Origin: Alcanivorax sediminis
GTDB taxonomy: Bacteria > Pseudomonadota > Gammaproteobacteria > Pseudomonadales > Alcanivoracaceae
Direction of reading: 5' to 3'
NCBI RefSeq assembly: GCF_009601165.1
Contig: NZ_WIRE01000001.1
Coordinates: forward strand, 2,356,001-2,420,000
DNA: 64,000 nucleotides
Below, one piece after another: positions 26,101 to 35,215 of this stretch. Under the pieces are notes generated by a model that saw only the letters and a program-made list of their open reading frames with translations, was not told the DNA's origin and searched no databases. The translations under genes and the position numbers were made by a program. Each line of letters opens with the position of its first letter. The first letter of the stretch is position 1.

Positions 26101-26208
26101 TTAATCGTTGATAATTAATAACGAAAACCCTGGGCGCGGGCAGGGTGCCGGAAATTCTGACCCGCGCTGTAGCGCGTTAATCACTATTCATTATTAATTG
26201 TCATTTCA
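26094..26208. repeat. AT-rich inverted-arm element, copy 1
   Basis: The left arm runs from AATGAATAATTAATCG, which contains the M61 stop codon, through TTGATAATTAATAACG. The right arm is CACTATTCATTATTAATTG (26182-26200). They are imperfect reverse complements around a GC-rich centre. A related element lies at 35216-35362. Confidence 0.6.
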
Positions 26209-29200
26209 ATGCCTCTGAAGTCTTTGTACGACCAGTTAAAAAATGTCCGCCATTGCGACCGCTTTCGTTTGAAAAAGCGTGTCGATAGTCTGGCGCGTCT
26301 GTCCGTGGAAAAGCGCAGTGACAAGGCGGTTGAAAAAGTCGCTTCGGCGATTGCGGCGTCCATTGCCAATCGCGAGCAGCGCAAGGCTTCTGTGCCGGTT
26401 CTGGAGTGGCCGGATCTACCGGTGGTGGCCAGCCGGGAAGAGATCAAGACTGCGATCCGGGATCATCAGGTGGTGGTCATCGCCGGGGAAACCGGCTCGG
26501 GAAAGACCACCCAGTTACCGAAAATCTGCCTGGAGCTAGGGCGCGGCGTTGAGGGCACCATTGGGCATACACAGCCACGTCGCCTGGCGGCAAGGGCGGT
26601 GGCGAGCCGGGTGGCTGAGGAGCTGCACAGTCCGCTTGGCAGCACCGTGGGCTTCAAGGTTCGTTTTGCGGAACAGGTGAGTGAAACCAGCCTGATCAAG
26701 GTGCTCACCGATGGCATGCTGCTCAACGAGATCCAGCAGGACCGCTATCTCAATCAGTATGACACCCTGATCATTGATGAGGCCCATGAGCGCAGCCTGA
26801 ACATCGATTTCTTGCTTGGTTATCTCAAGCAGCTGCTGCCGCGTCGCCCCGACCTCAAGGTCATTATCACCTCAGCCACCATCGATCACGAGCGTTTCGC
26901 AGAGCATTTCAACGGCGCGCCGGTGCTTGAAGTGTCCGGACGGACTTACCCGGTGGAAATGCGCTACCGACCGCCATCAGATGGGCAGGAGCTGTCTCGC
27001 CAGATCGAGGAAGTATTACGCGAGATACAGCGGGATGAGCGTCAGCAGGGTTTGCCGGTAGCACGGGACGTGCTGGTTTTCCTTGCCGGTGAGCGTGATA
27101 TTCGTGATGTTCATCATCATCTCAAGCATTGTGACCTGAAAGATACGGAAATCCTGCCGTTGTACGCCCGCCTTAGCCAGGCAGAGCAGCACCGGATTTT
27201 CTCTCCCCATCGGGGCCGCCGGGTGGTGCTCAGTACCAACGTGGCGGAAACCTCACTTACGGTGCCTGGCATTCGCTATGTGATTGACGCGGGTACCGCG
27301 CGTATCAGCCGTTACAGTGTGTATTCCAAGGTGCAACGCCTGCCGGTAGAAGCCGTTAGCCAGGCCAGTGCCAACCAGCGGGCGGGGCGTAGCGGCCGCA
27401 TCATGCCGGGCATCTGCTTTCGGTTGTATGAAGAAGAAGACTTTCTTTCCCGCCCGGCCTTCACGGACCCTGAAATCCAGCGCACCAACCTCGCTGCCGT
27501 GATCCTGCAGATGGCAGACCTGCGCCTGGGCAGGGTGGAAGACTTTCCCTTTATCGAGCCACCCGATGGACGTCTTATCCGTGATGGGTATCGGCTGCTT
27601 GATGAACTGGGCGCGTTGAGCGAGAAACAGACGCTGACCGCCCTCGGGCGCCAGCTGGCGCGTTTCCCTCTTGATCCGACCCTCGGGCGCATGCTGGTCG
27701 CCGCCGCCGAACGCAATGTGCTCAACGAGGCGCTGATTGTGGTTTCTGCGCTGGCGGCGCAGGACCCCCGGGAGCGCCCCCATGACAAACAGCAGCAGGC
27801 CGATCAGGCGCATCAACCGTTTACCGACAAACAATCGGACTTCCTGTTTTTCGTGAAGCTGTGGTTCTGGGCAGAACAGCAACGGGAGGCCCTTAGCCGT
27901 AACCAGTATGAAAAGCTGCTGAAAAAAAACTTTCTCTCCCCGACCCGGATGCGCGAGTGGCGTGATACCCACCGTCAGTTGCTGCTGTTGAGCAAGGAGC
28001 AGGGCTGGACTATCAATACCCCTGCTGCCAATGAGGACAACCCGGGGGAAGGCAGCTTTACGGCGCTGCACCAGTGTCTGCTGACCGGGTTGGTGACCAA
28101 TGTCATGCAGCGCACGGACGAAGGCGAGTGGCTGTCTACGCGTAATCGCAAACCCCTGGTGTGGCCCGGATCCAGTCTGTCGAAAACCAAGGCACGCTGG
28201 TTGATGGCGGCAGAACAGGTTGAGACCAGCCGCCTGTTTGCCCGCACGGTGGCAAAGATTGAGCCTGAGTGGGTGGAAGCCGCCGCCGAGCATCTGATCA
28301 AGCGGCAATATTTCGAGCCACACTGGTCGAAGAAACGTGGCTGTGCCATGGCCAAGGAGCAGGTCAACCTGTTCGGATTGATTCTGGCCAGCGGTCGGCG
28401 TGTGAATTACGGGCCAATCAATCCGCAGGAGTCCCGTGAATTGATGATTCGGGAGGGATTGGTCATGGGGCAGCTCACCCGTGAGCCACCGTTCGTCAAG
28501 GCTAACCGGGAGTTATATGAGTCTCTCGAGGCGATGGAGCACAAGCTGCGCCGTCGTGACATCCTGGTGGACGAAGAAGCCAGGGTGGCGTTCTACGATG
28601 AGCGGCTGCCGGCGACCTTGAACACGGTGGCCGGGCTGATGAACTGGTACAGCAGAAAGGCGAGCAAAGCGGAGCAGAAAGCCCTGTTGATGGATAAGGA
28701 TTTTCTGCTCTCACGAAGTCCGGAGCTGGCCGGCGGGGAGTTTCCGGATACTCTGCGACTGGGTGAGTTAACGTTGCCACTGGAATACAGCTTTGACCCT
28801 ACGGGCGATCGCGACGGCGTCTCTTTGCTGGTCCCCCTGGCCGTACTTAACCAGATACCCGAAGCGCGTCTGGACTGGCTGGTACCCGGCCTGCTCAAGG
28901 AAAAACTGGAAGCCTTGATCCGCGCATTGCCCAAGGCCCGTCGCCGCCATTTCGTCCCGGTCCCGGATTATGTCGGTGCCTTACTGGAGACGCTCTCCCC
29001 GGAAGAACCGTTACTGGCCGCCATGACCCGTGAACTGCAGCGAATGACCGGGGTGCGCATCGAGCGTGAGGAATGGCAGGACGGGGAGCTTGCCAACCAT
29101 CTGCGCATGAATATCCGTGTGGTGGACCGTCTTGATGGCAAACCCAACGTGCTCGCTCAGGCTCGTAGTCTGGCAGAGGTCAGGGAGCGCCTGGCAGGTG

Positions 29201-30093
29201 TGGAGTCCAGTATTCCTGAACGGCAGGAGCCTGAGTCAACGGTGGAAGGGCAGGAGTGGGTGTTTGGCTCATTGCCGCCCATCGATGAGCAGGATATCGG
29301 CGGAATGCGGTTACGCCGCTATCCCGCATTGCTGGATAACGGCGACCGTGTGACGCGGGTCTATCGTGACGAGACCGGGCTGGCAGAGTGGGAGCATCGT
29401 TGGGGGACCGCTCGGCTGCTGGCTTTCAAGTTGTCAGCCCAGCTCCGGGATCTGCGCAAGCAGGCATCCCAGATGGCCGGTTTCCAGAAGCTCAAAAGCG
29501 AAAAGGGCGCGATGGCCAGGCATGCACTGGATTATGCCCTCCAGCGTCTCCTGGCCGAGCATTTCCGACTGGCTGAGCCTGTGCGGGATGGCGAGGCGTT
29601 CAAGGCCCGTCTGGATGCGCACCGGGGCGATTTTGTGCCCTGGGCCACTGACCAGCTCAAGCGGGTGGCTGACTGGTTCAATCTGTACCGACAGTTGATG
29701 GGGAAACTGGAAAAGAACTTCCCGCTGGCCTGGGCCCATGCCCACCGGGATCTCAAGCAGCAGTTTTCTGTTCTTTTTTGTGACGATTTCCTTCTCCAGA
29801 TGCCCTGGGAGTGGCTGCAGGAGTATCCCCGCTACCTGGGCGCCATTGAGCATCGACTGGACAAGCTGGGCGGCCAGATTGGCAAGGACAGGACGCTCAC
29901 TGCTGAACTGGAAGCCTTTGATAAACAGTACGCTACCCGGGCTTCCGGGGCGCCGCTGTGGCAGCAGCCAGAGCCCCTGCAGACCTTTTTCTGGATGTTG
30001 CAGGAGTATCGGGTGAGCCTGTTTGCCCAGCAGCTGGGTACGCGGGTGCCAGTCTCATCCAAGCGGCTAAACAAGCAATGGCAGGCGTGTTGA
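26209..30093 (+). CDS. hrpA: ATP-dependent DEAH-box RNA helicase
   Basis: A 1294-residue protein, full length for HrpA (about 1300). The helicase core shows GETGSGKTTQ (Walker A, about residue 92), TQPRRLAA (Ia), IIDEAHERSLN (motif II, about 188), ITSATID (III), STNVAETSLT (V) and NQRAGRSGR (VI). The helicase-associated and OB-type domains follow, then the long DUF3418 C-terminus that separates HrpA from HrpB. E. coli HrpA rescues stalled or collided ribosomes. It stands alone after the AT-rich repeat, and no ribosome site is evident before the ATG, so the exact start is open. Confidence 0.95.
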   Translation: MPLKSLYDQLKNVRHCDRFRLKKRVDSLARLSVEKRSDKAVEKVASAIAASIANREQRKASVPVLEWPDLPVVASREEIKTAIRDHQVVVIAGETGSGKTTQLPKICLELGRGVEGTIGHTQPRRLAARAVASRVAEELHSPLGSTVGFKVRFAEQVSETSLIKVLTDGMLLNEIQQDRYLNQYDTLIIDEAHERSLNIDFLLGYLKQLLPRRPDLKVIITSATIDHERFAEHFNGAPVLEVSGRTYPVEMRYRPPSDGQELSRQIEEVLREIQRDERQQGLPVARDVLVFLAGERDIRDVHHHLKHCDLKDTEILPLYARLSQAEQHRIFSPHRGRRVVLSTNVAETSLTVPGIRYVIDAGTARISRYSVYSKVQRLPVEAVSQASANQRAGRSGRIMPGICFRLYEEEDFLSRPAFTDPEIQRTNLAAVILQMADLRLGRVEDFPFIEPPDGRLIRDGYRLLDELGALSEKQTLTALGRQLARFPLDPTLGRMLVAAAERNVLNEALIVVSALAAQDPRERPHDKQQQADQAHQPFTDKQSDFLFFVKLWFWAEQQREALSRNQYEKLLKKNFLSPTRMREWRDTHRQLLLLSKEQGWTINTPAANEDNPGEGSFTALHQCLLTGLVTNVMQRTDEGEWLSTRNRKPLVWPGSSLSKTKARWLMAAEQVETSRLFARTVAKIEPEWVEAAAEHLIKRQYFEPHWSKKRGCAMAKEQVNLFGLILASGRRVNYGPINPQESRELMIREGLVMGQLTREPPFVKANRELYESLEAMEHKLRRRDILVDEEARVAFYDERLPATLNTVAGLMNWYSRKASKAEQKALLMDKDFLLSRSPELAGGEFPDTLRLGELTLPLEYSFDPTGDRDGVSLLVPLAVLNQIPEARLDWLVPGLLKEKLEALIRALPKARRRHFVPVPDYVGALLETLSPEEPLLAAMTRELQRMTGVRIEREEWQDGELANHLRMNIRVVDRLDGKPNVLAQARSLAEVRERLAGVESSIPERQEPESTVEGQEWVFGSLPPIDEQDIGGMRLRRYPALLDNGDRVTRVYRDETGLAEWEHRWGTARLLAFKLSAQLRDLRKQASQMAGFQKLKSEKGAMARHALDYALQRLLAEHFRLAEPVRDGEAFKARLDAHRGDFVPWATDQLKRVADWFNLYRQLMGKLEKNFPLAWAHAHRDLKQQFSVLFCDDFLLQMPWEWLQEYPRYLGAIEHRLDKLGGQIGKDRTLTAELEAFDKQYATRASGAPLWQQPEPLQTFFWMLQEYRVSLFAQQLGTRVPVSSKRLNKQWQAC

Positions 30094-30217
30094 CAGGATA
30101 GGGCATTGAAAAGACAGATACGCCCTTTGCGCCAGTGCCCCTGAATCCGGATAATCCACCCATTGACCCTTTTTGTTGGCAGGCAATGTCTGCCATTTCG
30201 AGTGCGAGGACTCGCTT

Positions 30218-31348
30218 GTGACCTATTCTGTTGTTATCTCTGGCACGGGGCTATGGACCCCGAAGCAGACTATTACCAATGATGAGCTGGTAGCTTCCTT
30301 TAACGAGTATGTCGAGCGTTTCAATGCTGAGCATGCTGAAGCTATTGCTGCCGGAGAGGTTGCTGCACTGGACGCGTCCAACTCCGCCTTCATCGAGAAA
30401 GCGTCTGGCATCAAGCAGCGTCACGTCATCAACAAGAGCGGTGTACTGGATCCGGCCAGACTGGCCCCGATGATTCCGGAACGTAGCGATGATGAGCTGT
30501 CTATTCAGGCAGAAATTGCGGTTAACGCAGCAAGACAGGCCCTGGAAAACGCCAATCTGACCGCCAACGACCTGGATGCCGTCCTGGTAGCCTGTTCCAA
30601 TATGCAGCGTGCTTACCCTGCCATGGCGGTAGAAGTACAGGCCGCTCTGGGCATGGAGCATGGCTGGGGCTATGACATGAACGTGGCGTGTTCCAGTGCC
30701 ACTTTCGGTATTCAGGCTGGAGTGGATGCGATCCGCAACGGCAGTGCCCGTCGTGTGTTGATGGTGAATCCGGAAATTTGCTCTGCGCACCTCGCCTGGC
30801 AGGATCGCGACTGCCACTTCATTTTCGGTGACGTGGCCACCGCTGTGATTCTCGAACGCAAGGAAGACGCTACCTCGGAGAACCAGTGGGAAGTGCTGGG
30901 CACCCGCCTACAGACCAAATTCTCCAACAATATCCGCAACAACTTCGGTTTCCTGAACCGTTGTGACGAGAGTGGTATTGGTGCCCGTGACAAACTGTTC
31001 CGTCAGGAAGGGCGCAAGGTGTTCAAGGAAGTGTGCCCCATGGTGGCCGAGCAGATTACGTCTCACCTTGCAGACACCGAAATTGCGGTGGAGTCCTTGA
31101 GTCGCATGTGGCTGCATCAGGCTAACCTGAGCATGAACGAGCTGATCTCCAAGCGTGTGCTGGGTCGCCAGGCCAGTCGTGAGGAAGCGCCGGTGATTCT
31201 GGATGATTACGCCAATACCAGTTCCGCCGGTTCGATCATCGCTTTCCATAAGTACAACAGTGACTTGCCAGCCGGCAGCAACGGGGTAATCTGCTCCTTC
31301 GGTGCGGGTTATTCTATCGGCAGTGTCATTGTTAACCGCATCAAATAA
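30218..31348 (+). CDS. Beta-ketoacyl-ACP synthase III-like enzyme (KAS III)
   Basis: A 376-residue protein beginning with GTG at 30218, where GCGAGGA precedes it. The KAS III catalytic triad is visible: C158 in [12 protein letters not shown]300 in LHQANLSMN and N333 in [10 protein letters not shown]. It is longer than E. coli FabH (317) and has an insert near residues 25-60 ([16 protein letters not shown]), as in the PA3286-type enzymes of Pseudomonas that feed medium-chain acyl-CoA from beta-oxidation into fatty-acid synthesis. OleA-type condensation is an alternative but seems less likely. It ends in a perfect terminator that is also the core of a heptamer repeat element. Confidence 0.85.
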   Translation: MTYSVVISGTGLWTPKQTITNDELVASFNEYVERFNAEHAEAIAAGEVAALDASNSAFIEKASGIKQRHVINKSGVLDPARLAPMIPERSDDELSIQAEIAVNAARQALENANLTANDLDAVLVACSNMQRAYPAMAVEVQAALGMEHGWGYDMNVACSSATFGIQAGVDAIRNGSARRVLMVNPEICSAHLAWQDRDCHFIFGDVATAVILERKEDATSENQWEVLGTRLQTKFSNNIRNNFGFLNRCDESGIGARDKLFRQEGRKVFKEVCPMVAEQITSHLADTEIAVESLSRMWLHQANLSMNELISKRVLGRQASREEAPVILDDYANTSSAGSIIAFHKYNSDLPAGSNGVICSFGAGYSIGSVIVNRIK

Positions 31349-31383
31349 TCGGGCGCAACAGTGATTTTGTAGTGCCCGCTGAG

Positions 31384-31449
31384 TGACGAGTTGCGAGTTC
31401 GAAAATCAGGATCAAGCTCCTGATTTTCGCCATTCGTGACTCGAAACTC
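31384..31449. repeat. Dispersed heptamer repeat element, copy 2
   Basis: The left arm is TGACGAGTTGCGAGTT and the right arm is GTGACTCGAAACTCG. The core is a perfect inverted repeat and is annotated separately as a terminator. Confidence 0.75.
31400..31429 (+). terminator. Perfect stem-loop acting as terminator
   Basis: CGAAAATCAGGA (31400-31411), loop TCAAGC, TCCTGATTTTCG (31418-31429). It lies 52 bp past the KAS III stop and works in both directions. Confidence 0.7.
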
Positions 31450-31525
31450 GATACCTCTCGGCCCGGTTAACCGGTGTGCCGATGGCCATTGATGGCTTCC
31501 TCCGCAAATTAATAGCCTTGCTACC

Positions 31526-31558
31526 GTAACGTTTACCTCACCACCGCATCTCTATATT
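31526..31558 (+). promoter_or_regulatory. Candidate promoter of bufferin operon
   Basis: GTAACG (31526-31531) and CATCTC (31547-31552), 15 bp apart, loosely resemble an ECF-sigma promoter; ECF factors control several known bufferin operons. TATATT (31553-31558) is an alternative sigma-70 -10 box without a good -35. About 120 bp upstream of the first ATG. Confidence 0.3.
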
Positions 31559-31677
31559 GTCTTAATCAGGCGCTACGCAAAAAAAACGTGGTTGCCTGAA
31601 CCGTTTTGCCTATGCCGCAGAAATGGTGTGTCAGAACGGTTTTGGACACCCGATAATGACGTATGGAGACTTACAAC

Positions 31678-31992
31678 ATGGCTAAGCTGACCAAAATGAA
31701 TCCTCTTGCCGCGACAGTCGGTGCTGCATTTGTAGCATCTGCCCTGTCTGTACCTGTTGCTGCCAACGCGGCCCAGAACCCTTTCGCTGCTTCTGACCTG
31801 CAAGCCGGTTATCAGCTGGCCGCCCACCACGCTGAAGGCAAGTGTGGTGAAGGCAAGTGCGGTGACAAGAAAGCAGAAGGCTCCTGTGGTGAAGAAAAAG
31901 GCGCTGAAGGCAAGTGCGGTGAAGACAAGAAAGGTGAAGGCACCTGTGGTGGTGACAAAAAAGGTGAAGGCAAGTGTGGCGGTAGCGCCTAA
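31678..31992 (+). CDS. bufA: Bufferin / HvfA-type Cys-rich precursor peptide
   Basis: A 104-residue precursor with GGAGAC upstream of ATG 31678. A signal peptide (MAKLTKMNPLAATVGAAFVA, cleaved after NAA) sends it to the periplasm. The mature part is short, hydrophilic and ends in six cysteine motifs: EGKCG three times, plus GKCGD, EGSCGE and EGTCGG. In the HvfA/BufA2 group such EGKCG cysteines are oxidised by the partner MNIO enzyme to copper-binding heterocycles; that chemistry is known from Haemophilus and Caulobacter homologues and inferred here. It is the first gene of a four-gene set and probably protects against copper. Confidence 0.88.
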   Translation: MAKLTKMNPLAATVGAAFVASALSVPVAANAAQNPFAASDLQAGYQLAAHHAEGKCGEGKCGDKKAEGSCGEEKGAEGKCGEDKKGEGTCGGDKKGEGKCGGSA

Positions 31993-32004
31993 AGGCCTTT
32001 TGTG

Positions 32005-32847
32005 ATGCCCCATAACACACCTGTAACCGGTGTGGGTCTGGGATTAAGACGGGCCCTCATGGGCCCGCTTTCCCGAGCTGAATCCACACCCATCGATTTC
32101 ATGGAAGTGGCTCCTGAAAACTGGATTCCCATGGGCGGACGCCTGGGCAGGGAGTTCCGCAAGTTTACAGAGCGGTTTCCTTTCGTATCCCATGGTCTTA
32201 GCCTCTCCCTTGGTGGCCCTGAACCCCTTGATTTTGAGCTGCTTGGCGCCATCAAGGCTTTCATCAAGGAGCACGGGATACGCCGATACACAGAGCACCT
32301 GAGTTACTGCAGTGATCACGGTCATCTCTACGACCTGATGCCTATTCCTTTCACTGGGGAGGCGGTGCAGTACGTCGCTTCCCGGGTACGTCAGGTTCAG
32401 GACTTTCTGGAACAGCCGATTGGCATTGAGCACGTGAGCTACTATGCAGCTCCTGGTGCTGAAATGTCAGAAATCGATTTCGTGAATGCGGTGGTGAGAG
32501 AGGCAGACTGCGAGCTGCTTCTGGACGTGAACAATGCTTACGTCAACAGTATCAATCACGGCTACGACCCTTATGAATTCATCAGTGCATTGCCCGGTGA
32601 GCGTATTTGCTATGTGCACATAGCGGGCCATTTTGATGAAGCCGAAGACCTGAAAGTGGATACCCATGGCAGCGCAGTGATTGATCCCGTCTGGGATCTG
32701 CTTGAGCACGCCTACCGAGAGTTCGGTGTGTTGCCAACTCTGCTGGAGCGAGACTTCAATTTCCCCGGTGAAGATGAACTCTTCGGCGAGCTGCGTCAGA
32801 TAGCACGATATCAGCAGAGCCTTGATTCACAGGTAAAACTGGGATGA
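32005..32847 (+). CDS. bufB: DUF692 multinuclear iron oxidase (MNIO), bufferin-modifying
   Basis: A 280-residue TIM-barrel protein of the DUF692 family, 12 bp after the precursor gene (ATG 32005; a GTG three bases earlier is possible; the ribosome site is weak, so coupling is likely). Metal-binding motifs are seen in order: DFMEVAPENW, FVSHGLSLS, TEHLSYC, IGIEHVSYY, LLLDVNNAYVN, VHIAGH and LLERDFNFP. These supply the His, Glu and Asp ligands of the iron cluster. MNIO enzymes use O2 to alter cysteines of the precursor peptide. The neighbouring DUF2063 protein usually brings peptide and enzyme together. Confidence 0.93.
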   Translation: MPHNTPVTGVGLGLRRALMGPLSRAESTPIDFMEVAPENWIPMGGRLGREFRKFTERFPFVSHGLSLSLGGPEPLDFELLGAIKAFIKEHGIRRYTEHLSYCSDHGHLYDLMPIPFTGEAVQYVASRVRQVQDFLEQPIGIEHVSYYAAPGAEMSEIDFVNAVVREADCELLLDVNNAYVNSINHGYDPYEFISALPGERICYVHIAGHFDEAEDLKVDTHGSAVIDPVWDLLEHAYREFGVLPTLLERDFNFPGEDELFGELRQIARYQQSLDSQVKLG

Positions 32848-33608
32848 AGACGGATTTCCAGGCGTTGCAGCGAGAATTCGCCGGCCATTTGCGAAACCCG
32901 GATACTCATCCTGCTCCCCCGGGAATTGAAGATCGGCGGCTGGATATCTACCGAAGCCTTTTCTTCAACAATGTGAATGGTTTTATCCAGCAGGGCTTCC
33001 CGGTTCTTCATTCCATTCTGGATCCCGATCGCTGGCAGCGATTGGTCAGGGCGTTTTTTGAGCATCACAGCTGTAAAACGCCGTACTTTCTGGAAATCCC
33101 TCAGGAATTTGTGTTCTTTCTGGCGAGCGGACAGGGAGCAGAAGAAGGGGACCCACCCTTCATGCTGGAGCTTGCCCATTACGAATGGATGGAGCTGGTG
33201 CTGGATGCGTCCACCGAAACCTTGCCAGAAATCGGCTTTCACCCGGAAGGGGATTTGCTCCGCGCCATTCCCGAGCTGAGCCCGCTCCATGCGGTGTTGG
33301 CATACCACTTCCCGGTACACCTCATCTGTCAGGAATATCAGCCTGAAGAGGCTCTCCCGGCCCCGGTCTGGCTACTGGTGTACCGTAATAGGGAAGACAA
33401 GGTTCGCTTCATGGAGATCAATGCCCCTACCGCCAGATTACTGGCGTTGATCGAAGAGCATCCTGCGCTGACTGGAAGAGAAGTGGTATCTCTGCTGGCC
33501 AGGGAAATGCAGTTTGATGAAGTGCAGCTGTCGGAGTTTTCTCGGGGAATTCTGCAACAAATGCGCGAACGCGACATCCTTATAGGGACCAGCCTGAAAG
33601 GCTGCTAA
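32844..33608 (+). CDS. bufC: DUF2063 partner protein of the MNIO (BufC/HvfC)
   Basis: A 254-residue protein whose ATG overlaps the bufB stop (ATGA), meaning tight coupling. The N-terminal half carries the DUF2063 signature (ALQREFAGHLRNP; RLDIYRSLFFNNVNGFIQQGFPVL; FFEHHSCKTPYFLEIPQEF). The C-terminal half resembles a winged-helix, RRE-like recognition part (LIEEHPALTGREVVSLLAREM). In studied systems this protein binds the leader region of the precursor and docks on the DUF692 enzyme. No catalytic residues of its own are apparent. Confidence 0.9.
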   Translation: MKTDFQALQREFAGHLRNPDTHPAPPGIEDRRLDIYRSLFFNNVNGFIQQGFPVLHSILDPDRWQRLVRAFFEHHSCKTPYFLEIPQEFVFFLASGQGAEEGDPPFMLELAHYEWMELVLDASTETLPEIGFHPEGDLLRAIPELSPLHAVLAYHFPVHLICQEYQPEEALPAPVWLLVYRNREDKVRFMEINAPTARLLALIEEHPALTGREVVSLLAREMQFDEVQLSEFSRGILQQMRERDILIGTSLKGC

Positions 33609-33658
33609 CCCTGACCGTTCAGGGACTACCCGCAGATGCTTGCGGCCCTGCTACGGCC

Positions 33659-34333
33659 ATGACGATGGAGTGGTTTGCAATGTTGCCCCTGCTGAGAAAG
33701 ATTCACAACGCACTGAACGGCACCCGCAGGCTGGATTTTATTGCCCCCCTGGCCCTACGCCTGTTTCTCGCGCCTGTCATGATCAGTGCAGGCTACAACA
33801 AGGCGGTGGCATTTGAGGGTACGGTGGCCTGGTTTGGCAATCCGGATTGGGGGCTGGGGCTCCCGGCTCCTGCGCTGCTGGCCTTTATGGCTACGGCGAC
33901 GGAGCTGCTGGGTGGCATTCTCCTTCTGCTGGGATTACTGACCCGCTACGTCAGCATTCCTTTGATGTTTACCATGCTGGTGGCCATGGCGACAGTGCAC
34001 TGGGAAAATGGCTGGTTTGCCATCGCGCCGGGCAACCCGGATACCAGCATGGCCCTTCCATTGGCCAAGGCAGGTTTCCCCGGGGCCAGTGCCAGCCTGC
34101 ACAACAGTGTCGAAGTGGGGGAGCGCATAAGTCGGGCCCGAGCGATTTTAAGGGAGCATGGCCATTACGACTGGTTGACCGCAAAGGGCAATTTCGTGGT
34201 ACTGAACAACGGTATTGAATTCGCCATGACCTATTTCATCATGTTGCTGGTAATCTTCTTTGTCGGGGCGGGGCGATACGTGAGTCTGGACTACTGGATC
34301 GAGCGACGGCTGGTGACACCACAAACAGTGTAA
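33659..34333 (+). CDS. DoxX-family membrane protein (HvfX-like)
   Basis: A 224-residue protein with four predicted membrane helices: about 27-47, 75-97, 100-118 and 190-212. The LALRLFLAPVMISAGYNKA and ATATELLGGILLLLGLLTRY blocks are typical DoxX. A soluble insert lies between helices 3 and 4 (about 120-185). It follows bufC by 50 bp, the position of HvfX in HvfABCX and bufferin operons, and is probably co-transcribed. Its biochemical role is not established; electron transfer or handling of the modified peptide at the membrane has been suggested. Confidence 0.85.
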   Translation: MTMEWFAMLPLLRKIHNALNGTRRLDFIAPLALRLFLAPVMISAGYNKAVAFEGTVAWFGNPDWGLGLPAPALLAFMATATELLGGILLLLGLLTRYVSIPLMFTMLVAMATVHWENGWFAIAPGNPDTSMALPLAKAGFPGASASLHNSVEVGERISRARAILREHGHYDWLTAKGNFVVLNNGIEFAMTYFIMLLVIFFVGAGRYVSLDYWIERRLVTPQTV

Positions 34334-34363
34334 AAAGCGTCAGAGTTGCGTAAGCTGCCAAGC

Positions 34364-34400
34364 TTGACCCATTACGGTGCCAGTGGTGCGCCGTTATAAT
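34364..34400 (+). promoter_or_regulatory. Candidate promoter with consensus -10
   Basis: TATAAT (34395-34400) is a perfect -10 box 37 bp before the mlaA start. The best TTGACC (34364-34369) is 25 bp away, too far for a normal spacer, and the closer TTACGG (34372-34377, 17 bp) is weak. Confidence 0.4.
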
Positions 34401-34436
34401 GCGATGTTTCGGACTTGCCGGTTTACCGGGGTGACT

Positions 34437-35213
34437 GTGCGCTACCTGATACTGACACTATTTTTGAGCCTGTCTGTGCTTGCCCATGCGGAAGATGACG
34501 ACTGGGGTGAGGCAACGACGGCCTTTGATGCGCCGGCAGGCAAGGATCAGTACGCGGATCCCTGGGAAGACTTCAACCGCAAGACGTTTGCGTTCAATGA
34601 GTTCATGGATCGATACGGGCTTAAGCCCGTGGCGAAAGGGTATCGCAAGGTTACCCCGCAATGGATGGATGATACGGTCACCCGCTTTTACGAAAACCTG
34701 CGTGATTTCCGCAGTGGGTTGAACAGTGTCCTGCAGTGGCGCTGGAATCATGTGGGCCAGAACTGGGGCCGTTTTGCGGTGAACAGTACCCTCGGCATCG
34801 GCGGGCTATTCGATGTGGCGACCAAGGTGAATTTGCGTAAGCACAATACCGATCTTGGGCTCACCTTCGCCCGTTGGGGGGTACCGGAAGGTCCGTATCT
34901 CGTGCTGCCATTCTTTGGTCCATCCACGGGGCGCGATGCAGCGGCGATTCTGCCTGAAGATTACATGCGCTTGCGCCACTACATTGAGCACGATCTGACC
35001 CGCCATAGCTTCACCGCGGTCTACATCGTGGATCTTCGCGCGGACCTGCTGGATCTGGAAAAGAATATCGTGGGTGACCGCTATACCTTCCTGCGTAATG
35101 CCTACCTGCAGCGCCGCCGCTTTGAAACCGGCGATATGCCGTCCTTGCGTTTTCCGGATATCGAGTCGCGGGACAGTGAGCTGGAGCAGGAGTATGAGGA
35201 CGAAGGGTGGTGA
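34437..35213 (+). CDS. mlaA: MlaA/VacJ-type outer-membrane lipid-asymmetry protein
   Basis: A 258-residue protein from GTG 34437; an upstream ATG would put extra polar residues before the signal and is less likely. Signal peptide VRYLILTLFLSLSVLAHA is followed by the MlaA core: ADPWEDFNRKTFAFNEFMDRYGLKPVAKGYR, FYENLRDFRSGLN and PEGPYLVLPFFGPSTGRDA. MlaA extracts misplaced phospholipid from the outer leaflet and passes it to MlaC. E. coli MlaA is a lipoprotein, but no lipobox cysteine is visible here. The other mla genes are not in the window. Near-perfect terminator downstream. Confidence 0.9.
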   Translation: MRYLILTLFLSLSVLAHAEDDDWGEATTAFDAPAGKDQYADPWEDFNRKTFAFNEFMDRYGLKPVAKGYRKVTPQWMDDTVTRFYENLRDFRSGLNSVLQWRWNHVGQNWGRFAVNSTLGIGGLFDVATKVNLRKHNTDLGLTFARWGVPEGPYLVLPFFGPSTGRDAAAILPEDYMRLRHYIEHDLTRHSFTAVYIVDLRADLLDLEKNIVGDRYTFLRNAYLQRRRFETGDMPSLRFPDIESRDSELEQEYEDEGW

Positions 35214-35215
35214 GG

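Larger units (their letters stand above)
31349..31677. other. Gene-free interval: repeat, terminator and bufferin promoter region
   Basis: This 329-bp gap holds heptamer repeat copy 2 (31384-31449) with an internal terminator, then the leader of the bufferin operon. I see no coding frame. Promoter-like candidates are listed separately. Confidence 0.65.
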
